Positions 1-9,800 of a DNA stretch of 21,235 nucleotides are shown piece after piece. Every line of letters starts with the position of its first letter. Position 1 is the stretch's first letter. A program made the position numbers and the translations under genes. The DNA comes from CAYPNP01 sp964412195 (lineage in GTDB: Bacteria; Acidobacteriota; JAAYUB01): NCBI GenBank assembly GCA_964412195.1, contig CAYPNP010000044.1:1-21235 (forward strand), read 5' to 3'. The notes beneath the pieces are model-generated. The model did no database searches, was not told the DNA's origin, and saw only the letters and a list, made by a program, of their open reading frames with translations.

Positions 1-2028
1 CTGGTCAACGAGAAGTTCCAGGACGCGCTGCCGCTGCTGCCGGGGGTGGTGCGGGGACCGGACGGCCTGCTGAACCTGAAAGGGGCCCGCGCCAGCCAGA
101 GCGGGCTGCTGGTGAACTCGGTCAACGTGACGGACCCGGTGACGGGGCAGTACGCCATGGAGCTGCCGATCGAGGCGATCGAGAGCGTCAGGGTGTACGC
201 CAACCCGTACGCGGCGGAATTCGGCAAGTTCACCGGCGCGGTGACCTCGATCGAGACGCGTCCCGGCACCGACAAGTTCAAGTTCCTGTTCACCAACTTC
301 CTGCCGCGGCTGCGCTTCGTCGACGGCTCGGTGCGGGGCTTCGAGTCGTTCACCCCCCGGCTGGCCCTGGCCGGGCCGCTGGTGCCGGGCAAGTTGTACT
401 TCACCCAGCATGTCGAGTACCGCTACATCCTGACGCCGGTGGACTCACTGCCGGAGCCGGACAACGTGACCCAGCTGGAGACGTTCGACTCCTTCACCCG
501 CCTGGACTGGAACCTCAACGACAACAACCACGTCACCGGCGTGTTCTCGATCTACCCGCAGAACCTGAAGTGGGTCAATCTGGACACCTTCCACCCGCAG
601 GAGGTCACCCCCAACTACCGGCAGCGGGGCTTCTTCATGGCGGTGAGCGACAAGGCGGTGCTGAACCTGAACTCGCTGCTGGAGTCGACCTTCAGCGTCA
701 AGGACCTGGATGCGCACGTCTGGGGGCAGGGCCTGGAAGAGACCGCCATCACGCCCGGCGGATGGGAGGGCAACTTCTACAACACCCAGGACCGCACCAG
801 CCGGCGCTACGAGTGGGCGCAGTCGCTGACCCTGAACCAGCGGCGCTGGCACGGGTTGCACAACCCGAAGCTGGGCTACGTGGTGTCTCACTCCAACTTC
901 GACGGGACCGACCTCAGCCGCGACGCGCTGATCCGGCGGCAGGACGGCACCCTGTACCAGCGGTTCGAGTTCGTCGGCCCGGGGGAGCTCTCGACCAGCG
1001 TGACCGAGGTGACGGCCTTCTTCCAGGACCGCTGGCAGGTGGGGGCGCCTCTGACGCTGGACGTGGGGGTGCGCTTCGACTGGGACACGCTCAGCCGCCG
1101 GGCCCACCCGGCGCCGCGGCTGGGCTTCGCCTGGCTGCCGTTCGCCGACGATCCCCGGACCGTCCTGCGGGGCGGCCTGGGGATGTTCTACGACAAGATC
1201 CCGCTCAACGCGGCGGCCTTCCCCCGGTACCAGCAATTCCGGGTGACCAACTACGCCGCCGACGGACACACGGTGGTGGCCGGGCCGGTGACGTTCCTCA
1301 ACGTCCTCGGGGGCGGGCGCCTGGACAACCCCTACGCCCTGACCTGGAACGTGGAGCTGGACCGGGAGCTGGCCAAGGGGGTCCTCCTGAGGCTGGGCTA
1401 CGAGCAGCGGGAGCAGCGGGACGACCTGGTGGTGGACCCGGTGCCGGGCGACCCGCCCGAGCTGGTGGTGAGCAGCCGGGGCAGTTCCAGCTACCACGAG
1501 CTGCAGGCCACCGTGGTGTGGCGCTTCCGCCAGGCCGACGAGCTGACGTTCTCCTACGTGCGCTCCGCGGCGGACGGCAACCTGAACGCCTTCGAGTACT
1601 ACTTCGGCAACTACCACTACCCGGTGATCCGCTTGGACGAGAGCGGCCCGCAGCCCTACGACGTGCCCAACCGCTTCCTGTTCACCGGCGTGGTCAACCT
1701 GCCCTGGGGGCTGATCCTGGCCCCGGTGCTGGAGGTCCGCGACGGCTTCCCCTACTCTCTGGTCGACGAGCAGCAGCAGTTCGTCGGCGCGCGCAACCGC
1801 GGCGGCCGCTTTCCCCGCTTCGGCTCGCTGGACTTCACCTTCATGAAAAAGGTGGACATCAAATTCCGCAAGGAAGTCTACCACTGCCAGATCGGCGTGA
1901 AGGTCTACAACATCACCAACCACTGGAATCCCCGGGACGTCCAGAACAACGTGGACAGCCCGGATTTCGGCACCTTCTACAACAGCGTCGGACTGCTCGT
2001 CCGCGGCAAGTTCGAGATCGAGTTCTAG
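1..2028 (+). CDS. TonB-dependent receptor (Oar/CarA-like), 5'-truncated
   Basis: The reading frame is open from base 1, so the start codon and the N-terminal carboxypeptidase-like and early plug regions lie outside the window; 675 residues are visible. The first ~90 residues look like a receptor plug: FQDALPLLPGVVRGPDG, then LNLKGAR, then a segment with YANPYAAEFGKFTGAV, which is typical of large Oar-like TonB receptors of Acidobacteria and Myxococcus. The rest is rich in alternating aromatic and polar strands (for example FFQDRWQVGAPLTLDVGVRFDW) expected of a 22-strand outer-membrane barrel. The protein ends in FEIEF, a terminal aromatic residue that fits the BAM recognition signal. The expected role is TonB-driven uptake of a large ligand or surface adhesion; the substrate cannot be read from the sequence. 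It is convergent with the dockerin gene, 49 bases away. Confidence 0.88.
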   Translation: MVNEKFQDALPLLPGVVRGPDGLLNLKGARASQSGLLVNSVNVTDPVTGQYAMELPIEAIESVRVYANPYAAEFGKFTGAVTSIETRPGTDKFKFLFTNFLPRLRFVDGSVRGFESFTPRLALAGPLVPGKLYFTQHVEYRYILTPVDSLPEPDNVTQLETFDSFTRLDWNLNDNNHVTGVFSIYPQNLKWVNLDTFHPQEVTPNYRQRGFFMAVSDKAVLNLNSLLESTFSVKDLDAHVWGQGLEETAITPGGWEGNFYNTQDRTSRRYEWAQSLTLNQRRWHGLHNPKLGYVVSHSNFDGTDLSRDALIRRQDGTLYQRFEFVGPGELSTSVTEVTAFFQDRWQVGAPLTLDVGVRFDWDTLSRRAHPAPRLGFAWLPFADDPRTVLRGGLGMFYDKIPLNAAAFPRYQQFRVTNYAADGHTVVAGPVTFLNVLGGGRLDNPYALTWNVELDRELAKGVLLRLGYEQREQRDDLVVDPVPGDPPELVVSSRGSSSYHELQATVVWRFRQADELTFSYVRSAADGNLNAFEYYFGNYHYPVIRLDESGPQPYDVPNRFLFTGVVNLPWGLILAPVLEVRDGFPYSLVDEQQQFVGARNRGGRFPRFGSLDFTFMKKVDIKFRKEVYHCQIGVKVYNITNHWNPRDVQNNVDSPDFGTFYNSVGLLVRGKFEIEF

Positions 2029-2040
2029 CCCGCGGGCGAT

Positions 2041-2082
2041 CCTGATCCCGGATTGGGGGCCTGCCCGCCGGTCGGGGTCAGG
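2041..2082. terminator. Shared hairpin between convergent genes
   Basis: CCTGATCCCG (2041-2050) pairs with CGGGGTCAGG (2073-2082), ten base pairs in RNA with one G-U. The hairpin lies between the receptor stop at 2026-2028 and the dockerin gene, and its right arm covers that gene's stop codon (2078-2080). There is no clear U-tract, so the terminator call rests on position and stem only. Confidence 0.4.
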
Positions 2083-3430
2083 GAAGATCCAGCCGGTCGC
2101 CCGCCAAGTAGGAGCTTAGGACGAGGAGGTCCCCCGCCGCCAGCGTGCCGTCCAGGTTGAAGTCACACGCCAGCGGCCGCACGCAGGGCGGCGTGCCGGC
2201 AGGCAGCCCGCCCGCGATCACCTCCGCCAGCACCACCGCGTCGACCACGTCGCAGGCGCCGTCGCCGTCGATGTCGCCGTCCCGAACCACCGTCGCCGGC
2301 ACCGAGATCTGGTAGACGTGTACGTGCGGCTCCTCGCCGTAGCTCTCGGTAATGTACAGCCGGCCGGTCTCGGGATCGTAGGCGGCCCCTTCCATGTCGG
2401 CACAGCCGCTGGAGTCCATCCCCTCCAGCGGCCAGACGGCATAGGGCCGCACTTCCCAGCACTGCATCGTCCCGCTGCGCACCTGGAGCAGGTCGTTGGC
2501 GTCATAGGCCCAGACCTGGTGGCGGTAGGGGGAGGCGTGCGTGCCGTGGCTGTCGTCGCAGGGGTCCCCGCACTCCGAGCCGATGCCGTAGCAGTAGGGG
2601 CCGGTGCCCTGCCGCCCGAAGAACAGGACGCTCCGGCTGCCCGGCGGGAAGGCGATCCCCGCCATGTGGGTGGCCAGGTTGAACAGCTCGTTCATGCTGG
2701 TCTCGGGCGCCAGGGGGTGCGCCAGGGGGTAGTAGAGCAGGGTGAAGCCCGGGACCGGGTTCTGCACCCCGACCAGGTCCGGGTCGAACACCGTGGCGCA
2801 GGGGCCGGCGCTGTTGTTGGAGATGATGGACAAGCACCCCTTGCCGGTCAGCGCCGGCCCGCCCAGCAGCGTCCGCCACTCCGGCGGAATCGGTGTCATG
2901 TAGCCGCCCAGGGAGCGCGGCGTGGCCGTGGCAGCGATGGGGAAAAAGCCCTGGAAGTCGCCCGGGGCCGACAGGTCCAGGCCCGACACGCCGTGGGAGT
3001 TGACCTGGCTGGCTTCGCCGTCGTAGTAGCAGGAGGCGCCCACGATCAGGCGCCCGTTGTACACCATCATGCCGTAGACGAACGAGCCGGAGGAGGCCAG
3101 CGACGCCAGCGCCCCGTCGGTGACGTCGTGGAACGCCTGGAGCACCGTCGCCGTGCCGCCCAGGGACGGCACGGCCACCTGGGCCACCTGCCCCGGGTAC
3201 CAGTCGTGTCCCTCCAGGAACAGGGTGGGCGTGCCGCCGGGAGCTTTGTAATAGCAGAGCCCCTTGCCCCCGTAGCCGAATCGGGAGCCGCCGAAGTCGC
3301 CCTCCGGCAGATGGAAGGAGCCCAGGTACACGATGTCGGCCCGCTGCACCCGCGGCTGGTCTTGCGGGGCCTGAGCCGCCGCGGCCACCGCCGCCAGGAT
3401 GCAGAGAAGCCCTGCCAGCCGACTGCGCAT
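2078..3430 (-). CDS. Secreted dockerin-domain protein
   Basis: 450 residues. A signal peptide is clear at the N-terminus (MRSRLAGLLCILAAVAAAAQA, cleavage after AQA near residue 20). The ATG at 3428-3430 is preceded by GGAGGTGAG. The last ~70 residues hold two F-hand dockerin-type calcium loops, DIDGDGACDVVD and DFNLDGTLAAGD, each followed by a helix (AVVLAEVIAGG; LLVLSSYLAGD). Two such loops make a type I dockerin. The ~360-residue body has many cysteines (GPYCYGIGSECGDPC) and segments such as YDPETGRLYITESYG that suggest a beta-propeller-like extracellular domain, but I do not recognise the family. Dockerins bind cohesins or act as calcium-dependent anchors; no cohesin is present here. A TATAAT element lies ~75 bases upstream. 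The catalytic or binding role is unknown. Confidence 0.85.
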   Translation of the reverse strand: MRSRLAGLLCILAAVAAAAQAPQDQPRVQRADIVYLGSFHLPEGDFGGSRFGYGGKGLCYYKAPGGTPTLFLEGHDWYPGQVAQVAVPSLGGTATVLQAFHDVTDGALASLASSGSFVYGMMVYNGRLIVGASCYYDGEASQVNSHGVSGLDLSAPGDFQGFFPIAATATPRSLGGYMTPIPPEWRTLLGGPALTGKGCLSIISNNSAGPCATVFDPDLVGVQNPVPGFTLLYYPLAHPLAPETSMNELFNLATHMAGIAFPPGSRSVLFFGRQGTGPYCYGIGSECGDPCDDSHGTHASPYRHQVWAYDANDLLQVRSGTMQCWEVRPYAVWPLEGMDSSGCADMEGAAYDPETGRLYITESYGEEPHVHVYQISVPATVVRDGDIDGDGACDVVDAVVLAEVIAGGLPAGTPPCVRPLACDFNLDGTLAAGDLLVLSSYLAGDRLDLP

Positions 3431-3504
3431 CGCTCACCTCCCGTGACCGCCGGGATACCGCCCCGCCATGCAACCCTCGCATGAAACCCGGTGATTTCTT
3501 CCTG

Positions 3505-3510
3505 ATTATA
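3505..3510 (-). promoter_or_regulatory. -10 box of the dockerin gene
   Basis: Read on the minus strand the sequence is TATAATCAGG, a perfect -10 hexamer 74 bases before the start codon at 3430. There is no convincing -35 at 17 bases and no TG extension. The AT-rich hexamer stands out in a GC-rich gap. Confidence 0.4.
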
Positions 3511-3592
3511 TCCCCACGGCGCAAGGCGCGGCATGGCAGAGCGGGTCCGGCCGGCAGGGCGCCCGCCGCCGCCTGCCTCCGGGACCGGCTCT

Positions 3593-5155
3593 TCACCGGC
3601 CGGAAAGAGCGTGAATCGCTTCCGCCTCCACCCAGTAGATGTCGTCGCCGAAGCGGCCGCGGGTGAAGAACAGGTAGCGTCCGTCGGGGGACAGCATGGG
3701 CGTGTACTCGCTGCCGGCCGTGTTGACGGGAGGGCCCAGGTTTATCGGCTCTCCCCAGGTCCCGCCGGGCTGCCGGAAGCTCACGTACAGGTCGGCGCCT
3801 CCATAGCCGCCGGGCCTCTCCGAGGCGAAGGCCAGCCAGCTCCCGTCCGGGGCGATCAATGGATCGTATTCCCGCCCCGGCGTGTTGACCGGGGCGCCGA
3901 GGTTTTCGGGTGCCGTCCACCGGCCCTGCCCGTCCCGGCGCGAGCGGTAGATGTCGTTGGCGCCCAGGCCGCCGGGTCGGTTCGAGGAGAAGTACAGCGT
4001 GCCGTCGCGCGCCAGGGTCGGATAATAATCATCCGCGTCCGAATTGACCGGGCGGCCCAGCGATCGCGGCTCCCCCCAGCCGCCGTCCTCGCGGGACGCC
4101 ACCCAGATGTCCGAGTTCGCCGCGCCGCCCGCGTCCGCCTTGCCCGCCGCCGGCGCCGCCGGGTCCGGCCGGGTGGAGCAGAAATACGCTTCCCGGCCAT
4201 CCGGGGTGATGAAGACATCCACGTCGACGGCGGTCTCGCCGGAGAAGGAGGCGGCCGCCGGCGCGGACCATGCGTCCCCCTCGCACCGGGTCACCAGGAT
4301 GGCGGTCCGGCGGGGCGTCCTTTCCCGGGCGAAATACAGCTCCCGGCCGTCCGGGGAGAACGAGGCGTTGAGCTCGCGCTTCTCGGTGGAAACGAAATCC
4401 GGAGCGAACAGAACCGGGTTGGCTCCCGGCGGCGCCTGACCCAGGTAGGGGCCCTTCGGCACGAGCGGGGCGGGGCCTGCCTTGGCGCCGTACGCTTCGA
4501 GCAGCGCGATGATGGCGCCGTACCCTTCCCGCCGCGCCACGTCCAGGGGGGTCCGGCCCCGGCTGTTGGCCTGGCTGGGGTCGGCGCCCTTTTCGAGCAG
4601 GAGCCGGACCGCCGGCTCGAAGCCCGCCGAGACGGCCATCAGCAGCGGCGAATTCCCCACCGGGTCCGCCAGCCGCGGCGAGGCGCCCAGCGCCAGCAGG
4701 GTCTCGACCATGCCCAGGTTCTCCTGCCGCACCGCAATGCCCAGCGGCGGGATCACCTCCCCCGCCGGGGCGTTGGGGTCGATTCCCCGGCTAGCCAGCC
4801 AGCGGACGGTTTCGATCTGGTTGCCGAAGACGGCGGTGTGCAACGGCGTGCCCAGCCGGCCGCCGGCCCGCAGGTCGGCTCCCCGGGCGACGAGCAGCTC
4901 GATCACTTCCCGCTTCCCGAAGTACGCGGCCCAGTGGATCGGCTGCAGGCCAAGGGCGTCCGGCCGCTGCAGGGCCGCCGGGTCCCGGTCCAGCCAGGCG
5001 GCCACCGCCGCGGGGTCGCCGGACCGGATCAGGGCCCGGACATCTTCAACCGGCGCAGCCGTCTGGGCAGGCGCTGCGGCCGTGGAAAGGGCCCAGGCAG
5101 CCAATGCCCCCAGCAGGAGCATCCCCCACCGGGGCAAACGGTCGACTCCGCGCAT
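3593..5155 (-). CDS. Secreted ankyrin-repeat / PD40 beta-propeller fusion
   Basis: 520 residues. The ATG at 5153-5155 is preceded by GGAGGTG. Residues 1-31 form a signal peptide (hydrophobic MLLLGALAAWAL, then APAQ). Residues ~70-225 carry about five ankyrin repeats, shown by QPIHWAAYFGKREVIELLVA, TPLHTAVFGNQIETVRWL, NSPLLMAVSAGFEPAVRLLL and TPLDVARREGYGAIIALL. Residues ~245-515 are WD40-like PD40 (TolB-propeller) repeats with the recurring FSPDGRELYFAR, ITPDGREAYFCSTR, LYFSSNRPGG and LSPDGRYLFFTRG. Both modules are protein-interaction folds, so a periplasmic or secreted scaffold is likely; no catalytic motif is visible. PD40 blades are known from TolB and from OmpA-linked proteins. The gene is on the same strand as the dockerin gene, but each has its own -10 box, so co-transcription is not required. 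Confidence 0.85.
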   Translation of the reverse strand: MRGVDRLPRWGMLLLGALAAWALSTAAAPAQTAAPVEDVRALIRSGDPAAVAAWLDRDPAALQRPDALGLQPIHWAAYFGKREVIELLVARGADLRAGGRLGTPLHTAVFGNQIETVRWLASRGIDPNAPAGEVIPPLGIAVRQENLGMVETLLALGASPRLADPVGNSPLLMAVSAGFEPAVRLLLEKGADPSQANSRGRTPLDVARREGYGAIIALLEAYGAKAGPAPLVPKGPYLGQAPPGANPVLFAPDFVSTEKRELNASFSPDGRELYFARERTPRRTAILVTRCEGDAWSAPAAASFSGETAVDVDVFITPDGREAYFCSTRPDPAAPAAGKADAGGAANSDIWVASREDGGWGEPRSLGRPVNSDADDYYPTLARDGTLYFSSNRPGGLGANDIYRSRRDGQGRWTAPENLGAPVNTPGREYDPLIAPDGSWLAFASERPGGYGGADLYVSFRQPGGTWGEPINLGPPVNTAGSEYTPMLSPDGRYLFFTRGRFGDDIYWVEAEAIHALSGR

Positions 5156-5218
5156 CGGGCACCTCCGGCCGCAGGAATTCGCCTCCCACGCCTCAGATCC
5201 GCATCAGGCAGTTGTCTG

Positions 5219-5224
5219 ATTATA
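5219..5224 (-). promoter_or_regulatory. -10 box of the ankyrin-PD40 gene
   Basis: The minus strand reads TATAATCAGA, a perfect -10 hexamer 63 bases before the start codon at 5155. The same TATAATCAG string precedes the dockerin gene at a similar distance. No good -35 is visible at 17 bases. Confidence 0.4.
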
Positions 5225-5328
5225 CGGAGCGGGCCGCTGCACGGTTTCGCTCCAGCCGCCGGCCAAGCTCCGGTCGCCGGCAGTCACTACCATTTTGTCC
5301 CGGATCGCGTTACACTCAGGTCAGCTAG

Positions 5329-7463
<2,135 letters not shown>

Positions 7464-7467
<4 letters not shown>

Positions 7468-8081
7468 AAAACCGATGGCTCGCCGGACTGTGCACCGCGA
7501 TCCTGGCCCTGGTGGCGGCGCCTGTCGCGCCCGGTCAGGATCCGGGAGCTCCGCCGGCCGCGCAACTCCCCAAGGAGAAGCAGACCACGCCCGGGCTCTA
7601 CGTGACGGCCCGGGAGGCCTACGAGAAGTGGCAGGCGTCGCCAGAGAAGGTGAAGGTGCTCGACGTCCGCACGCCCGAGGAATTCATTTTCATCGGCCAC
7701 GCGGCGATGGCCTGGAACGTCCCCCTGGCCTTCCAGTCCTACGAGTGGGACGCCGCTAAAAAGCAATTCGCCATGAAGCCCAACGCCGATTTCGTCGCCC
7801 AGGCGAAGGAGCTGTTCGCCTCCGACGACACGCTGCTGGTGGTGTGCCGCTCTGGCGAACGCAGCGCCAGGGCGGTCAACCTGCTGGCGGCCGCCGGCTT
7901 CCGGAACGTCTGGATGGTCACCGACGGCATGGAGGGGGACAAGGTGGACGATCCCGCCAGCGTTTTCCACGGACAGCGGATGAAGAACGGCTGGAAGAAC
8001 TCGGGTCTGCCCTGGACCTACCAAATCAATCCGGAGCGGATGAGATTGCCCAAACGTCCACAGAAAGGGGAAGCGCCATGA
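7464..8081 (+). CDS. Exported rhodanese-domain protein
   Basis: 205 residues. The frame stays open upstream inside glgX, but the ATG at 7464 is chosen because GGAGGAAGG lies just before it and it opens a clean signal peptide (MKNRWLAGLCTAILALVAAP, cleavage near APGQD). A single rhodanese domain follows (~45-165), with KVLDVRTPEEFIFIGH at its start and the active-site loop CRSGERSA, where Cys128 would carry the persulfide. Single-domain rhodaneses transfer sulfane sulfur to cyanide, thiols or proteins; export puts this one in the periplasm. It overlaps glgX by four bases and the DUF2252 gene by four bases. The true substrate, and any link to glycogen breakdown, is unknown. Confidence 0.9.
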
Positions 8082-9505
8082 AAACGAAAACGCCTTACTC
8101 CGGTGATGAACCGGCGATGAGTCCCAGGCCGATTCTGTTGTCCGCCACCGGGTCGTCCCGGGCCGAGCGGCTGGCGTTCGGGAAGAGCCTGCGAAACGCC
8201 TGCCCGCGCGGCGCGCACGCGGCCTGGAAGGCGCCCGCCGGACGGCCGGATCCGGTCCAACTGGTCCTGGAGGCGGAAAAGGGGCGCTGGCCCGAGCTGC
8301 TGCCCCTGCGCCACGGGCGCATGGTCCGCTCCCCCTTCACCTTCTTCCGGGGGGCGGCCCTCACCATGGCGACAGACCTCGCAGGCACCCCGTCCACCGG
8401 CGTCCATGTCCAGTGCTGCGGGGACGCCCACCTGTGCAACTTCGGGGGGTTCGCCACGCCCGAGCGGCGCGTGATCTTCTCCATCAATGATCTGGACGAG
8501 ACCCTGCCGGCCCCCTGGGAGTGGGACGTGAAGCGCCTGGCGGCCAGCTTCGTCGTGGCCTGCCGCGACAACGGCCTCCGCGACGCCGCGGCGAAGGATG
8601 TGGCCCGGACCTGCGCCCACGCCTACCGCGAGTCCATGGCCGACTTCAGCCAGCTGGAGACCCTCGAGCTGTGGTACACCGCCATGGAGGCGGACCAGCT
8701 GGTGGCCGACATCAAGGACCCGGAGATCCGGCGGCAGGGCCAGCAACGGCTGAAGAAAGGGCGGGCCAAGAGCGTAGCCGAGGACATCTTCCCGAAACTG
8801 GTGGAGCACAAGGGGGAGATGCCGCTGATCAAGGACCAGCTCCCGACGATTTTTCATGCCGAGGGCCACACGCCGGGCGAAGTCCAGCAGGTCGTCCACG
8901 AGGCTTTCGCCGTCTACCGCGACACCCTGCCCCCCGCGTACCATTCCCTGCTGGACCGCTACGAGATCCGGGACGCCGCCGTCAAGGTGGTGGGGATCGG
9001 CAGCGTCGGCACCGCCTGTTGGGTGCTCCTCCTGATGGCCGGAGAGGGCGATCCCCTTTTCCTGCAGATCAAGGAGGCCCGCGCCTCGGTGCTGGAGCCG
9101 TTCGCCGGCGCCAGCCCGTTCCCGAACCACGGCCAGCGCGTGGTGAACGGGTACCGGCTCATGCAGCCCGCCAGCGACATGTTCCTCGGCTGGAGCCAGG
9201 GCCCGGAACGTCACTTCTTCATCCGCCAGCTGCGGGACATCAAGATCAGCGTGCGGGTGGAGACCTTCGGCGTCGCCCTGATGGACATCTACGCCGGCTG
9301 GTGCGGCCGGGCGCTGGCGCTTTCCCACGCCCGGTCAGGCTGCGCGGTCACGCTCAGCGGGTACATGGGCAAGGGCGACGCCTTCGACCGGGCCCTGGCG
9401 GCCTTTGCCGTGGCCTACGCCGACCAGAACGAGAAGGATCACGCCGCCCTGGCCCGGGCGGTCAAGACGGGGAAGGTGGAGGCGGTCTTCGAGGAAGCCA
9501 AGTGA
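8078..9505 (+). CDS. DUF2252 family protein
   Basis: 475 residues, a full-length member of DUF2252. The ATG at 8078 overlaps the rhodanese stop (ATGA) and has AGAAAGGGG upstream; the frame also runs open further upstream, but only as overlap with the rhodanese gene. Family hallmarks are the CCGDAHLCNFGGF block (residues 113-125), INDLDET at 136-142, and WEWDVKRLAASFVVA shortly after. DUF2252 proteins have been compared to aminoglycoside-phosphotransferase/kinase-like folds, in which the GDAH and ND/D motifs would hold nucleotide and metal; that is family-level inference, and no substrate is known. There is no signal peptide, so it is probably cytoplasmic. It is the third gene of the glgX operon and is followed by a strong hairpin. 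Confidence 0.9.
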   Translation: MKTKTPYSGDEPAMSPRPILLSATGSSRAERLAFGKSLRNACPRGAHAAWKAPAGRPDPVQLVLEAEKGRWPELLPLRHGRMVRSPFTFFRGAALTMATDLAGTPSTGVHVQCCGDAHLCNFGGFATPERRVIFSINDLDETLPAPWEWDVKRLAASFVVACRDNGLRDAAAKDVARTCAHAYRESMADFSQLETLELWYTAMEADQLVADIKDPEIRRQGQQRLKKGRAKSVAEDIFPKLVEHKGEMPLIKDQLPTIFHAEGHTPGEVQQVVHEAFAVYRDTLPPAYHSLLDRYEIRDAAVKVVGIGSVGTACWVLLLMAGEGDPLFLQIKEARASVLEPFAGASPFPNHGQRVVNGYRLMQPASDMFLGWSQGPERHFFIRQLRDIKISVRVETFGVALMDIYAGWCGRALALSHARSGCAVTLSGYMGKGDAFDRALAAFAVAYADQNEKDHAALARAVKTGKVEAVFEEAK

Positions 9506-9506
9506 A

Positions 9507-9527
9507 CCGCCCCGGACCGCGGGGCGG
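9507..9527 (+). terminator. Hairpin ending the glgX-rhodanese-DUF2252 operon
   Basis: CCGCCCCG and CGGGGCGG form a perfect eight-base-pair stem with a five-base loop, starting two bases after the DUF2252 stop. There is no U-tract, which is common for hairpins in GC-rich genomes. Confidence 0.5.
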
Positions 9528-9755
9528 CCGGAGTGTGATCCGGACGACCGGCGGCTTGGCCAGCATGGATTCGCCCCCGCCCCGCAAGAGGCATCCAAGC
9601 GGATGGAAGACTGACATTCCGTCAGGCTCCCGCTAGACGCTCTTACGGATAGTTCTGTCAATTCTCCCGACGAGCTTTCGGCCTGTCCCGGGCCGTGACC
9701 GTCGCTGAATTTCCGATCGCATCCTGATCCGTCCCCGGGCCAATTCAGGCGTCGG

Positions 9756-9764
9756 TGCTATAAT
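9756..9764 (+). promoter_or_regulatory. Extended -10 promoter of the M48 protease gene
   Basis: TGCTATAAT is a consensus extended -10 (TGn plus TATAAT), 36 bases before the M48 start codon. No -35 match is seen at 17 bases, as is usual for extended -10 promoters. The expected transcription start near 9771 gives a ~30-base leader containing AGGAGGT at 9789-9795. Confidence 0.6.
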
Positions 9765-9800
9765 AGGATAAAACTGGAATGTTCCGACAGGAGGTACCGG

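Noticed and set aside
445..1923. 492-codon antisense frame over the TonB receptor
   Set aside because: It has a shadow composition with no motifs; the sense frame is a clear receptor.
5295..5316. Promoter TTGTCC / TACACT upstream of glgX
   Set aside because: The spacer is only ten bases, far from the 16-18 needed, so it was not listed.
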